From positions 258,110 through 322,109 of the forward strand of contig SPIB01000003.1 in assembly GCA_004535785.1 (NCBI GenBank): a stretch of DNA of 64,000 nt, in the 5' to 3' direction. This DNA comes from Gammaproteobacteria bacterium LSUCC0112 (GTDB taxonomy: Bacteria > Pseudomonadota > Gammaproteobacteria > Pseudomonadales > Pseudohongiellaceae). The number at the start of each line of letters is the position of its first letter. Positions within the stretch are counted from its first letter, which is position 1. A model generated the notes under the pieces. It ran no database searches. It was not told the DNA's origin and saw only the letters and a list, made by a program, of their open reading frames with translations. This document shows positions 49,920 to 57,436 of this stretch, piece by piece. Made by a program: the position numbers and the translations under genes.

Positions 49920-50321
49920 TTACTCTCCTCGCAATGCCTTCATCAGGCCGGTAAACTTGCTGTTAAGAAATTGGAAACTGGCTTGGTGTTCGATGGCATT
50001 GCGAGCAAAAGCAGCATTTTCAATCTGCTCATCAACGGTATTGCCGTCCAGTGATGCCTGAGCAGGCACACGGTACAAGGCTTCAGCCTGAGTGCTCAGC
50101 GTGAAACCACCGATATGACGGGCATTGGTTTTTGCAACGTCAACATGACGAACGTTTCGGTTAGAGGCTTGGCTCAAGATGGACTGGAAATCAATATCCC
50201 TGGCCTTGTAGCCCGGTGTACTGGCGTTAGCGATGTTGTTGGCAAGCAACGCGGTGCGCTGGGTACGCAACACCAGTGCTTGCTCATGCACACCTAACGC
50301 TTTTGAGAAGTTGATCGTCAT
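49920..50321 (-). CDS. flgB: Flagellar proximal rod protein FlgB
   Basis: A 133-residue rod protein with LRTQRTALLANNIANASTPGYKARDIDF and a C-terminal EIENAAFAR-like block. The ATG at 50321 is preceded by GGAGCAAGACAAC; the longer frame from 50345 lacks a ribosome site. It is the first gene of the flgBCDE operon, with a sigma-54 promoter 45 bp upstream. Confidence 0.95.
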   Translation of the reverse strand: MTINFSKALGVHEQALVLRTQRTALLANNIANASTPGYKARDIDFQSILSQASNRNVRHVDVAKTNARHIGGFTLSTQAEALYRVPAQASLDGNTVDEQIENAAFARNAIEHQASFQFLNSKFTGLMKALRGE

Positions 50322-50365
50322 GTTGTCTTGCTCCAGAATTGCCATGTTCGCGACAATCTGTATTA

Positions 50366-50381
50366 AGCAAGAGCCATGCCA
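50366..50381 (-). promoter_or_regulatory. Sigma-54 promoter of flgBCDE
   Basis: Minus-strand TGGCATGGCTCTTGCT has the invariant GG and GC with 10 bp between them and matches TGGCACG-N4-TTGCT at nearly all positions. It lies about 45 bp before the flgB start. The rest of the 230-bp gap to cheR shows no gene. Confidence 0.75.
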
Positions 50382-50551
50382 CTGTTAATATATCAACAAT
50401 ATCAGATAGATAAGATAAAAAGGCCGAAAAAAGAGGCAAGCTTTTGCCTGTCAGCTAAACCCGTTGAGCATGATGTTTTGCCGTGAGCGACAGTTATTGC
50501 CGCTATTGGCCGGAGGAAGTTTAAGATGCAGGAAAACCGGATGCGATGTGG

Positions 50552-51394
50552 TCAGGTGCGATAGACACTGGTGTGAGGACTGACACGTTCCAGCGTATAT
50601 TTGTCGGCCAATGCAGCGGGTAACGATTCGGACGCTCCCAGAATCAGACTAGCGCCTGGATTCATCACGGTGCGCATGCGTTGCAAAATATCTATTTTCA
50701 GATCCGCCGCAAAATAAATCAGTACGTTGCGACAGAAAACAATGTCAAATCGACCCAACGAAGAATAGGAATCCTTGAGGTTGAGTTGCCGGAAATTGAC
50801 CCGCTGAGTGATAGACCGTTTTAGTTGATAACGGCTCATGGGCAATTCATCAAAAAATTGCCGTCTTCGCGCCTCAGTCAATCCCCTGCTGACACTCAGA
50901 CTGTCATATTCAGCCTGCTTGGCACTGTTCAGCATGGACATGGAAATGTCAGTCGCCACGATTTCCGGATCACGCATCAGTGTCCCGGGGTTACGGCTTT
51001 TGAACTCTTCAATCACCATACTGATCGAATAGGGTTCCTGTCCAGACGAGCAAGCCGCTGACCAGATGCGAATAGACGGGCGCTTTTCTTGCAGAATCAA
51101 CCGAGGCAACAACACATCCCTTAAAGCATCAAACGGGGCGCTGTCGCGAAACCAGAAGGTCTCATTGGTTGTCATTGCGTCAATGACCTTTTCCTTAAGA
51201 CCGGGTGTTGATTGCTGATTTATACGCGTGACCAAGGCCGACAAAGACTTTATCTGTAAATCTTCCATAATTCGTCGCATGCGATTAGCGACCAGATATT
51301 GTTTGTTATCACCCAGCACAATGCCGCAGGCCTTATCCAGAAACGTTCTGAAAACCTGATAATCATCTATCGTAAACTGCTGTTCGTCCAACAT
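50552..51394 (-). CDS. cheR: Chemotaxis protein methyltransferase CheR
   Basis: A 280-residue SAM-dependent enzyme that methylates glutamates of chemoreceptors. The N-terminal helical domain has FRTFLDKACGIVLGDNKQYLVANRMRRIM. The SAM-binding region has TTNETFWFRDS and RIWSAACSSGQEPYSISM, and the late block is FDIVFCRNVLIYF. It lacks a C-terminal TPR. It follows cheV by 50 bp, as in the Pseudomonas flagellar locus. Confidence 0.95.
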   Translation of the reverse strand: MLDEQQFTIDDYQVFRTFLDKACGIVLGDNKQYLVANRMRRIMEDLQIKSLSALVTRINQQSTPGLKEKVIDAMTTNETFWFRDSAPFDALRDVLLPRLILQEKRPSIRIWSAACSSGQEPYSISMVIEEFKSRNPGTLMRDPEIVATDISMSMLNSAKQAEYDSLSVSRGLTEARRRQFFDELPMSRYQLKRSITQRVNFRQLNLKDSYSSLGRFDIVFCRNVLIYFAADLKIDILQRMRTVMNPGASLILGASESLPAALADKYTLERVSPHTSVYRT

Positions 51395-51444
51395 AGTCTC
51401 TCTTTTGTTGCCAGACTGGCCCCAATCGAGGCCAATCTATTCTA

Positions 51445-52377
51445 TCATGCTGCCTTGCGGCGAGCTTCAAGCTGCTGTAAGACGCGCTGAGCCAACTCAT
51501 CCGGATTGAATTTGGCCAGAAAATCATTTGCCCCAACTTTTTCAACCATGGCCTGGTTAAAGACACCGCTGAGCGAAGTATGCAACATGACGTGCAAGGA
51601 CGACAGTCCAGGATCTGCTTTTACAGATGCAGTCAGCGTATAACCATCCATCTCAGGCATTTCGATATCTGAAATCAACAATACGTACTTTTCAAGCGGA
51701 TTCTGCCCTTGTTCCAGCATGTCTTTCAGATGATTCAAGGCTTGTTTGCCATCATTTAAAACCACCGTCTGCAAACCAATGGCTTCACAACAACGCTTGA
51801 TCTGTGATCTTGCGACGCTTGAGTCATCCACGATCAGCACCGTGTTGATCTCTTCAGCATGCTTGCCGGAGTTCACCAATGATTCGCTCAAACTGCGACC
51901 CGCAGGGGAAACTTCGGACAGGATTCGTTCCACGTCCAGAATTTCAACCAGTTTATTGTCAACTTCTGTCACGGCAGTAAGATAGTGCTCGCGCCCGGAG
52001 CCTTTGGGCGGCGAATGAACATCTTCCCAATTGAGGTTAACAATACGCTCAACGCCGCGGACAAGGAAACCCTGAACAGAGTTGTTGTACTCGGTGATGA
52101 TAATAAAACCACCCACAACATCGGCCAGTGGCCGTCCGCCCGTCGCAATGCTCAGATCAAGAATGGAAATTGTTCGTCCACGCACATACGCTACGCCTCT
52201 GACGACAGGGCTGCTGTGTGGCAGGATACTTAATGCCGGACACGGCAATACTTCTTTCACCTTGAACACATTGATACCGTAGAGTTGTCCGCCGTTGAGC
52301 CGGAACATGAGCAGCTCCAGTCGATTCTGACCGACAAGCTGGGTTCTTTTGTTAACGCTGTCCAATACGCCTGCCAT
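51445..52377 (-). CDS. cheV: Chemotaxis coupling protein CheV (CheW + receiver)
   Basis: A 310-residue protein. The N-terminal CheW-like coupling domain (about 18-160: NKRTQLVGQNRLELLMFRLNG, ILPHSSPVVRGVAYVRG) is followed by a C-terminal receiver domain (about 177-300) with phosphorylatable Asp in LLISDIEMPEMDGYTL and the conserved Thr region MLHTSLSG. It couples receptors to CheA with adaptation through phosphorylation. GGAGGAGTCTAC precedes the ATG. It is divergent from flgA. Confidence 0.95.
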   Translation of the reverse strand: MAGVLDSVNKRTQLVGQNRLELLMFRLNGGQLYGINVFKVKEVLPCPALSILPHSSPVVRGVAYVRGRTISILDLSIATGGRPLADVVGGFIIITEYNNSVQGFLVRGVERIVNLNWEDVHSPPKGSGREHYLTAVTEVDNKLVEILDVERILSEVSPAGRSLSESLVNSGKHAEEINTVLIVDDSSVARSQIKRCCEAIGLQTVVLNDGKQALNHLKDMLEQGQNPLEKYVLLISDIEMPEMDGYTLTASVKADPGLSSLHVMLHTSLSGVFNQAMVEKVGANDFLAKFNPDELAQRVLQQLEARRKAA

Positions 52378-52508
52378 GTAGACTCCTCCAACATTTTTAG
52401 TTTTGGCCAGACCAGAGCATCCGAATGGTCTTGTGAAATGCCATGTACCTGTATGTCGACAATTGAAGCGATTTCATAAGGTCTTAACCAAAAAAAAACC
52501 AGGATGGC

Positions 52509-52524
52509 CGGCACAGTTATTGCT
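52509..52524 (+). promoter_or_regulatory. Sigma-54 promoter of flgA
   Basis: CGGCACAGTTATTGCT has GG-N10-GC and matches the -24/-12 consensus on the plus strand. It lies between divergent cheV and flgA, about 93 bp before the first possible flgA start. Confidence 0.65.
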
Positions 52525-52616
52525 TTCAATACTAAGAAGGATGTGATCAGCCAATTTCTGACGCGTCTCAACAGTAAAAAGGTAGGTTAATCGCGAAAAA
52601 AGGCGGACGCTCACGT

Positions 52617-53408
52617 GTGAACCCGCTTTTTGGCCTTAAGAACGACGGATTCTTGACGATAACTATGTTAATAAACTTTGGTTCATGCGTGACTACACCC
52701 GGGAAATTTGGCCTGCCAGGATTTATGTCAGCTGTCATATTGCTGTTATCGGCGGAAGCGACATTGGCTCAAGCAACATCGGATGGGCACCGCGAAATGA
52801 CGTCTGCGGCTCTGCAGGCGATTGAGCAGTCCTTTGACCTTGAACGCAACCGGATCGACGTCGAGTTACCCGCGGCTGACCCAAGACTGCAGATTCCAGT
52901 GTGCTCCATACCACTGGAAACCAGCGTCAGCAGACATAACAGTCAGGGTGGGCGGGTCAGCGTGAAAGTTGAATGTCGGGACGCGACCCCTTGGGCCAGG
53001 CACGTCGCCGCACATGTCAGCGTTTACCGCGATGCAGTGGTCGCTGTTCGCAATATGCCGCGCGGCGCCGTTATTTCAGCGAATGACATTGCGCTTCGCG
53101 AGGTCGATGTATCCATGATCAGGGGCCAGATTCTGGACAATACTGAGGCCGCGATTGGCATGGAGGTCCGACGACATACAAATTCGGATGCGGTGTTGAG
53201 TCTTGACATGCTGGTCACGCCACTGATGGTAAAACGTGGAGAAACGGTGGTCGTCACCGCTGAACGCGCCGGTGTTGTCATCAGGCAACAAGGCGTTGCC
53301 CTGCAGGATGGCGAGTCTGGCAAGCAGATACAGATCAGGAATACCCGATCTGACAGAGTTGTTCAGGCGATTGTTACGGGCCCGGGTGAAGTAAAAGTAA
53401 TTTTTTAA
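52617..53408 (+). CDS. flgA: Flagellar P-ring assembly chaperone FlgA
   Basis: A periplasmic chaperone of up to 263 residues. The N-terminal hydrophobic segment ends EATLAQA. The SAF domain and C-terminal region contain RNMPRGAVISANDIALREVDVS and a terminal VRIQQ-like block ending VTGPGEVKVIF. The frame opens at GTG 52617 (after AGGCGGA). ATG 52665 and ATG 52725 are alternatives, and the signal peptide looks most natural from 52665. Confidence 0.92.
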   Translation: MNPLFGLKNDGFLTITMLINFGSCVTTPGKFGLPGFMSAVILLLSAEATLAQATSDGHREMTSAALQAIEQSFDLERNRIDVELPAADPRLQIPVCSIPLETSVSRHNSQGGRVSVKVECRDATPWARHVAAHVSVYRDAVVAVRNMPRGAVISANDIALREVDVSMIRGQILDNTEAAIGMEVRRHTNSDAVLSLDMLVTPLMVKRGETVVVTAERAGVVIRQQGVALQDGESGKQIQIRNTRSDRVVQAIVTGPGEVKVIF

Positions 53409-53437
53409 AAAAGCGTCCTTAATCTGATTCTTTAGTC

Positions 53438-53464
53438 TAAAGTTATACCGTCAACGGCCGCTAC
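53438..53464 (+). promoter_or_regulatory. Sigma-28 promoter of flgMN
   Basis: TAAAGTTA (53438-53445), 11 bp, GCCGCTAC (53457-53464) is a near-consensus FliA promoter. It lies 56 bp before the flgM start, which allows the classical FliA-FlgM feedback. Confidence 0.75.
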
Positions 53465-53519
53465 TTGAAGGTAATCAAGAAATAAGCTGTTCATATTTAA
53501 CTGTTATGGGTGATTAGGC

Positions 53520-53849
53520 ATGAGTATTCCAACGATTAGCAACAGCCCCGCACCGGCCTCTGACAGCCGTAGCGCTGTCAAGTCATCGTCTGGTCAGACT
53601 GCTCCCGGTGCAAGCGCTGGTAGTCGTCCTGCGGGTAATCAAGGCAACACCTCACAGGCTCGTACCGATGCTGTGTCGATCAGCACGCAGGCAGCGGACC
53701 TGCAGGCTCTGGAAACCAAGATTCGTGATTTGCCTGAAGTCGATGCGGCGCGCGTCACAGAACTGCGCGACAAAATAAATGCAGGGCAATTTGTCGTTGA
53801 CAGCGGACGATTGGCGGATAATATCCTCGCCTTCGAAGAGAGATTTTGA
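53520..53849 (+). CDS. flgM: Anti-sigma-28 factor FlgM
   Basis: A 109-residue protein. The N-terminal half is Ser/Ala/Gly-rich and probably disordered. The C-terminal half has the conserved FlgM helices (DAVSISTQAADLQALETKIRDLPEVDAARVTELRDKI, GQFVVDSGRLADNILAFE). It holds FliA inactive until exported through the completed hook-basal body. Confidence 0.95.
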   Translation: MSIPTISNSPAPASDSRSAVKSSSGQTAPGASAGSRPAGNQGNTSQARTDAVSISTQAADLQALETKIRDLPEVDAARVTELRDKINAGQFVVDSGRLADNILAFEERF

Positions 53850-53913
53850 GTTTCAGCCTGATATAAAGAAGTATGCTTAGGCTGACTGAGTGTTATCGCG
53901 AGGCCATGTCCGC

Positions 53914-54393
53914 ATGATCAGCACCGAACTGCAAAAGTTATTGGAGAAAGATCATTTACAGCTTGATGCGCTGTCCGCCCTGTTGCTCGAAGAGAAAGCC
54001 TGCCTTGAAAAACGCGACCTGGAAACATTAAACGGTTTGCTTCAAAAAAAGCAGACCATCCTCGCCACACTCGAAAGTGATGACTTCGCCAGACGCCAGT
54101 TACTGGCTAAAGCAGGTCTGAAGGACGATCAAACCAGTCTCCCGAATCTGCGAAAACTGCTCAGCCGCAGCCCGGATCATCTCGCGCTGGCTGAACTCAT
54201 TGAAAGTATCGAAAGCCGGTTGCAACATTGCAAAGAGCTGACCGAGACTAACAATATTATTGTGCATCGTAGCCGAATCAATACCCAAAGAGCGTTGGGT
54301 ATTTTGCGCGGATCGTCGCCTTTGACCAACTTGTATACCAGCCATGGTGCCACAACAGGCAGCAATGAAAAACGCAACCTTGGCAGCGCATAA
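53914..54393 (+). CDS. flgN: Flagellar export chaperone FlgN
   Basis: A 159-residue helical protein (LQKLLEKDHLQLDALSALLLEEKACLEKRDLETLNGLLQKKQTIL) typical of FlgN, chaperone for FlgK and FlgL. The tail has NNIIVHRSRINTQRALGILRG. The ATG at 53914 is chosen; a GTG at 53890 is in frame. It is transcribed with flgM. Confidence 0.92.
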   Translation: MISTELQKLLEKDHLQLDALSALLLEEKACLEKRDLETLNGLLQKKQTILATLESDDFARRQLLAKAGLKDDQTSLPNLRKLLSRSPDHLALAELIESIESRLQHCKELTETNNIIVHRSRINTQRALGILRGSSPLTNLYTSHGATTGSNEKRNLGSA

Positions 54394-54422
54394 GCGCTTT
54401 TTGACCGCAAGGCACTTCACTC

Positions 54423-55136
54423 ATGGCGACTAACTTCAATCAGGAGCGGCATTACACCTCAACAGGTGATATTTATGCCGTCTTGCGCGCCTTACAGACC
54501 GACCGCTCAAGTATCAGTATACAGTTTGACAACTCCGGCACTGATTACACGTCAATGGTGCTTGGGGTCAATTTAAAAGATAAAAATTTCACACTGGATG
54601 AATTTTCCAACGGCGAAGCACACAAACGAGCGGAATCTGGCATACCTTTTACGTTGCGCGCGTCTGTAAACGGCATCAAAGTGCTGGCCAAAGATCTCAA
54701 ACTGTCGCGGGTAGGCAAGGATTCCAACGGTCTTTTTTACGAAATTGATTTCCCTGAAAAACTGCTTTATCTGCAACGCCGGGACGCTTTCAGAGCCTGG
54801 GTGCCTGGCACACTGATGGTCAATGCCTTGTGCAAAAGTGAGAATCATCCAATTGGCATCAAAGGTCGCATTCAAAATATGTCAGCGACCGGCTTTCGTT
54901 TGCTGGTTGACGGAAAAGTCTCGCCGGAACCCGAAATGCTGGAAAGTTTTAACATCACCACCCATTTGCCATTAATTGACCAGGATCTAGGATGTGATGC
55001 CGATGCGGTGTACGCGCAGTTTGTGCAAGAGCGCAATCACACCATTGTTGGTTTCAGATTCGGCAATCTTGGCAGAACCGAACAAATCGCCATCAATCGG
55101 TTTGTCACCCAATTACAACGTGAGCGCATTGCCTGA
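54423..55136 (+). CDS. ycgR: YcgR-family flagellar brake protein (PilZ, c-di-GMP)
   Basis: A 237-residue protein with an N-terminal YcgR domain (about 1-110) and a C-terminal PilZ domain. The c-di-GMP-binding RxxxR motif is in QRRDAFRAWV and the (D/N)xSxxG motif is in NMSATGFRL. In enterobacteria YcgR slows the motor when c-di-GMP is high. Following flgMN it is the natural end of the motility block. Its last 24 bp overlap the convergent glycosyltransferase gene. Confidence 0.9.
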   Translation: MATNFNQERHYTSTGDIYAVLRALQTDRSSISIQFDNSGTDYTSMVLGVNLKDKNFTLDEFSNGEAHKRAESGIPFTLRASVNGIKVLAKDLKLSRVGKDSNGLFYEIDFPEKLLYLQRRDAFRAWVPGTLMVNALCKSENHPIGIKGRIQNMSATGFRLLVDGKVSPEPEMLESFNITTHLPLIDQDLGCDADAVYAQFVQERNHTIVGFRFGNLGRTEQIAINRFVTQLQRERIA

Positions 55137-55748
55137 CTGCAGTAAACGCTCCAGTCGCGTCAAGTCTTCAGGCACATCAACATCCCAGCGCGTGGGCATC
55201 TCCTGCCAATCAGTCAACATTTGCTGAAGCTTGACCCGAGTCTGGTCCAGCACCCTTGCCGTTCCCCAATCAATGCCTTCAAACAAGGGAGCTGGCACCT
55301 GGTTGCGAACGCCCAACAACACGTACCCCCCGTCCTCGGCCGGTCCGAGTACAACCCTGGCACCGGCGCGCAATTTTGAAACTGCATCGCTGACATACTC
55401 ATCATCCAGTGAGACACAATCAGCACCAATCACCAGAACATTCGGGGCGCGTTGTAACGCATCATTCAAGGCGTGATACATACGCTGGCCCAGATCGTCC
55501 CCCTGCTGCACGTACATCTGCTGCGGCGAACACAATTGAGAGAACCAATGTTCCTGTCCGGATTCTGACATCCACAACTCAATGGGCCATTTGCCACCTT
55601 CAGTCACGCGCTGCCAGGTCAGACGAATCAACTGTTCATGCAGACCCAAGGCTCCCTCGACACCTAATGTTGGTATAAATCGGGTTTTAACCCGCCCCGC
55701 AATGGGTGATTTAGCAAAAAAAAGCACGCGCACATCATCATTAATCAT
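55113..55748 (-). CDS. TIGR04282-type (DUF2064) glycosyltransferase
   Basis: A 211-residue nucleotide-sugar transferase-like protein. VRVLFFAKSPIAGRVKTRF is the N-terminal signature and VIGADCVSLDDEYV contains the probable metal/nucleotide-binding Asp. LGPAEDGGYVLLGVR is also diagnostic. The family is named after arsenosugar clusters, but members are widespread and mostly untested. The ATG at 55748 overlaps the end of the upstream gene by 8 bp, indicating coupling. Confidence 0.88.
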   Translation of the reverse strand: MINDDVRVLFFAKSPIAGRVKTRFIPTLGVEGALGLHEQLIRLTWQRVTEGGKWPIELWMSESGQEHWFSQLCSPQQMYVQQGDDLGQRMYHALNDALQRAPNVLVIGADCVSLDDEYVSDAVSKLRAGARVVLGPAEDGGYVLLGVRNQVPAPLFEGIDWGTARVLDQTRVKLQQMLTDWQEMPTRWDVDVPEDLTRLERLLQSGNALTL

Positions 55749-56445
55749 GAGGTTTGCCGTAATACTGAGCATGCAGACGCTGCGGTGTCACACCGATCAC
55801 AAACGCCAGGCGCAGCCACCACATCAGACACACGGTGCGTACAATGCCATGTTTTTCCCAGCGCCGGCTTGAGCTCTGAACGCGCAAGCGAAGACATAAT
55901 GGGCGCCCCACCTGTTTCAGCAAGGTCTTTGACAATTGAACGTCTTCCATCAGCGGCATGTCCGCGTAACCTCCAATTGCCTCAAAACACACCCTGCGCA
56001 CAAAAATTGCCTGATCTCCCGTTGCTACACCACTGACACGCGAGCGCAGGTTCATCATCGCTTCAATGACCCTGAACGCAACATGTTCACCACTGAGACG
56101 CACGTCAAAACGCCCCCAGTCAAAACGCCGGACGCCACACATTCGGTGCAGTAATGATTCTACCGAGATGTCGGGCAGCACAGTATCGATATGCAGAAAC
56201 AACAACAAATCCCCTTTGGCGATCGCTGCTCCTGCATTCATCTGACGGGCGCGCCCCGCAGCACTGGTGATCACCTGGTCTACCAAGCCATCACAGGCAC
56301 TCAAGCTTTCATCCTTGCTGCCGCCATCAACAACAATGACCTCGTGGCCTTTTTTACGCCAGCCCTGCAATAGAGGCAGGTTGGTCCTCAAGGCCAACGA
56401 TTCATTCACTACCGGGATAATAATGCTGATAATTTTCACCGGCAA
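55741..56445 (-). CDS. TIGR04283-type family 2 glycosyltransferase
   Basis: A 234-residue GT-A fold enzyme. KIISIIIPVVNES at the N-terminus, EVIVVDGGSKDES and LLLFLHIDTVLPDI (the DXD-like position is HID) are seen. A C-terminal hydrophobic segment (VCLMWWLRLAFVIGV) suggests membrane association. It starts at TTG 56445 after AAGGA. It is paired with the DUF2064 enzyme as in clusters annotated for arsenosugar synthesis, but no arsM- or arsS-like gene is in the window. Confidence 0.88.
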   Translation of the reverse strand: MPVKIISIIIPVVNESLALRTNLPLLQGWRKKGHEVIVVDGGSKDESLSACDGLVDQVITSAAGRARQMNAGAAIAKGDLLLFLHIDTVLPDISVESLLHRMCGVRRFDWGRFDVRLSGEHVAFRVIEAMMNLRSRVSGVATGDQAIFVRRVCFEAIGGYADMPLMEDVQLSKTLLKQVGRPLCLRLRVQSSSRRWEKHGIVRTVCLMWWLRLAFVIGVTPQRLHAQYYGKPHD

Positions 56446-56636
56446 AGCGTATCCTTAGGACCGGCGACTGTAAACGCCAAAAATAAATTCTATCGATACT
56501 GGCACAAGCAGATTTAAAGGAGGATAATGCGCCGCCATTGTTGCCAGCAGATCAAAAGTCTCGGATTACGCAATAAAGTGGCCCCGGTGCCGTTCTCTTT
56601 ACGAAAGACAGCGCGTTGTACCCATTTAAGACACTC

Positions 56637-56870
56637 ATGAATTCTGAAAATTTTTATATTGTAGCCACAGATCCTGACACACCGACGCTTCAGGTGAACA
56701 TCTCCGGTCCGTATCTGACTCAAAAAGCCGCACAGGCTGATATGCAGGCAGCGATCGACGAAGCTGCTGAATTGGATCCGTGTGCTCGCACTTATCATTA
56801 CAGCATCTGCAAACTCGCCTGCCACAAACCCGGCGTCATCCAGCACATGGCTTGTCACGCTGCACGGTAA
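56637..56870 (+). CDS. Small hypothetical protein
   Basis: A 77-residue reading frame (MNSENFYIVATDPDTPTLQVNISGP...) with a predicted beta-beta-alpha start and a Cys/His-containing C-terminal part (CARTYHYSICKLACHKPG). The amino-acid composition looks protein-like and the ATG has only a weak upstream AAGA. I do not recognise a family. It could be a real small protein or a chance frame. It sits between the glycosyltransferases and the duplicated tRNA-Arg locus. Confidence 0.5.
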   Translation: MNSENFYIVATDPDTPTLQVNISGPYLTQKAAQADMQAAIDEAAELDPCARTYHYSICKLACHKPGVIQHMACHAAR

Positions 56871-56992
56871 CCGTCTGGTTCCCGCGCCTACAGCATCCTG
56901 ACGCAGGCCGGATTAATCCTGCCTCGCACCCATTTGGTTTTCGCTGCTATAATCGCGCCCGCTATCAATATTGCCAGACTTAAACACCATTT

Positions 56993-57050
56993 GCTCCGGT
57001 GGCACAGCTGGATAGCGCGGTCCCCTCCTAAGGGACAGGTCGCAGGTTCG
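56993..57050 (+). pseudogene. Broken tRNA-Arg(CCT) copy
   Basis: It is identical to the intact tRNA-Arg over its first 58 nt (acceptor 5' strand, D-arm, anticodon arm, variable loop, 5' half of the T-arm ending GGTTCG). The T-loop is then interrupted, and the T-arm 3' half, acceptor 3' strand and CCA are not contiguous. The sequence resumes at 57123 with AATCCTGCC, which matches the missing T-arm 3' half, but then diverges and could not form the acceptor stem. Its promoter is intact, so an aberrant transcript is possible. Confidence 0.85.
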
Positions 57051-57052
57051 AC

Positions 57053-57117
57053 AAAATTGCCGGGAGCAATTTTGGATGACCGCAGGTCACCCGTAGGGCG
57101 AGGGCCAGGCATGGCCC
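57053..57117 (+). repeat. Three consecutive perfect hairpins after the broken tRNA
   Basis: Hairpin 1 is AAAATTGC/GCAATTTT (57053-57073, loop of 5). Hairpin 2 is TGACC/GGTCA (57077-57089, loop of 3). Hairpin 3 is GGGCC/GGCCC (57102-57117, loop of 6). All stems are perfect. This block occupies exactly the gap between the two halves of the broken T-loop and is absent from the intact tRNA copy. Confidence 0.7.
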
Positions 57118-57152
57118 GAGTCAATCCTGCCTCGCACCCATCCGTTTTTCAC

Positions 57153-57161
57153 TGCTATAAT
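57153..57161 (+). promoter_or_regulatory. Extended -10 promoter of tRNA-Arg
   Basis: TGCTATAAT has the TGn extension and a perfect -10, followed by CGCGCCCGC, a GC-rich discriminator typical of stable RNA genes. No good -35 is seen. The tRNA begins 38 bp downstream. The same element precedes the broken copy at 56945-56953. Confidence 0.6.
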
Positions 57162-57199
57162 CGCGCCCGCTATCAATATTGCCAGACTAAACACCATTT

Positions 57200-57276
57200 G
57201 CTCCGGTGGCACAGCTGGATAGCGCGGTCCCCTCCTAAGGGACAGGTCGCAGGTTCGAATCCTGCCCGGGGCACCA
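57200..57276 (+). tRNA. tRNA-Arg (anticodon CCT), probable integration site
   Basis: A complete 77-nt cloverleaf. The acceptor GCTCCGG pairs with CCGGGGC (one G-T pair), the anticodon loop CTCCTAA gives anticodon CCT, the T-arm is GCAGGTTCGAATCCTGC, and CCA is encoded. A P4-type integrase gene begins 160 bp downstream, so the 3' half of this gene is the likely attachment core (attL) of the element to its right. The matching attR would be outside the window. Confidence 0.96.
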
Positions 57277-57372
57277 AATCAATGTTTTAGACGGTCCAGT
57301 GCGGCCCCAAGCCTCAGGAAAAGCACAGCAAATACAGGGCTCTTCTTCTAGCTACGTCCAATAACAGCTTGC

Positions 57373-57436
57373 AACATCCAGCGATAATAGTAACATCCAT
57401 AGTCACACCGGCCATCAGGCCGCGAGGAATGTTACT
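57373..57436 (+). promoter_or_regulatory. Repeats in the integrase leader (candidate operator/arm sites)
   Basis: AACATCCA occurs twice (57373-57380 and 57392-57399). AGTAACAT (57389-57396) is the inverted copy of ATGTTACT (57429-57436), which directly abuts the integrase ATG. A hairpin CGGCC/GGCCG (57409-57422) lies between. Such repeats beside an integrase gene are typical of integrase/excisionase arm-binding or autorepression sites; the assignment is inference. Confidence 0.4.

Larger units (their letters stand above)
56915..57122 (+). repeat. Tandem duplicate, first unit (promoter + broken tRNA-Arg + hairpin block)
   Basis: This segment of 208 bp is repeated from 57123. The shared part is the 18-bp AATCCTGCCTCGCACCCA, the extended -10 TGCTATAAT (56945-56953), a GC-rich discriminator, the leader and the tRNA up to GCAGGTTCG. 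The repeats match almost perfectly except at 56933-56943 and for a 1-bp indel in the leader. They diverge after the tRNA T-loop: this unit has 72 bp of hairpin sequence (57051-57122) there. Confidence 0.85.

Noticed and set aside
49438-50061. 207-residue plus-strand frame across flgC and flgB
   Set aside because: Both strands cannot be coding here: flgC and flgB are intact with normal lengths and family termini.
56934-57290. 118-residue frame across the duplicated tRNA locus
   Set aside because: It is translated tRNA, leader and hairpin sequence, with the same peptide repeated because the DNA is duplicated.
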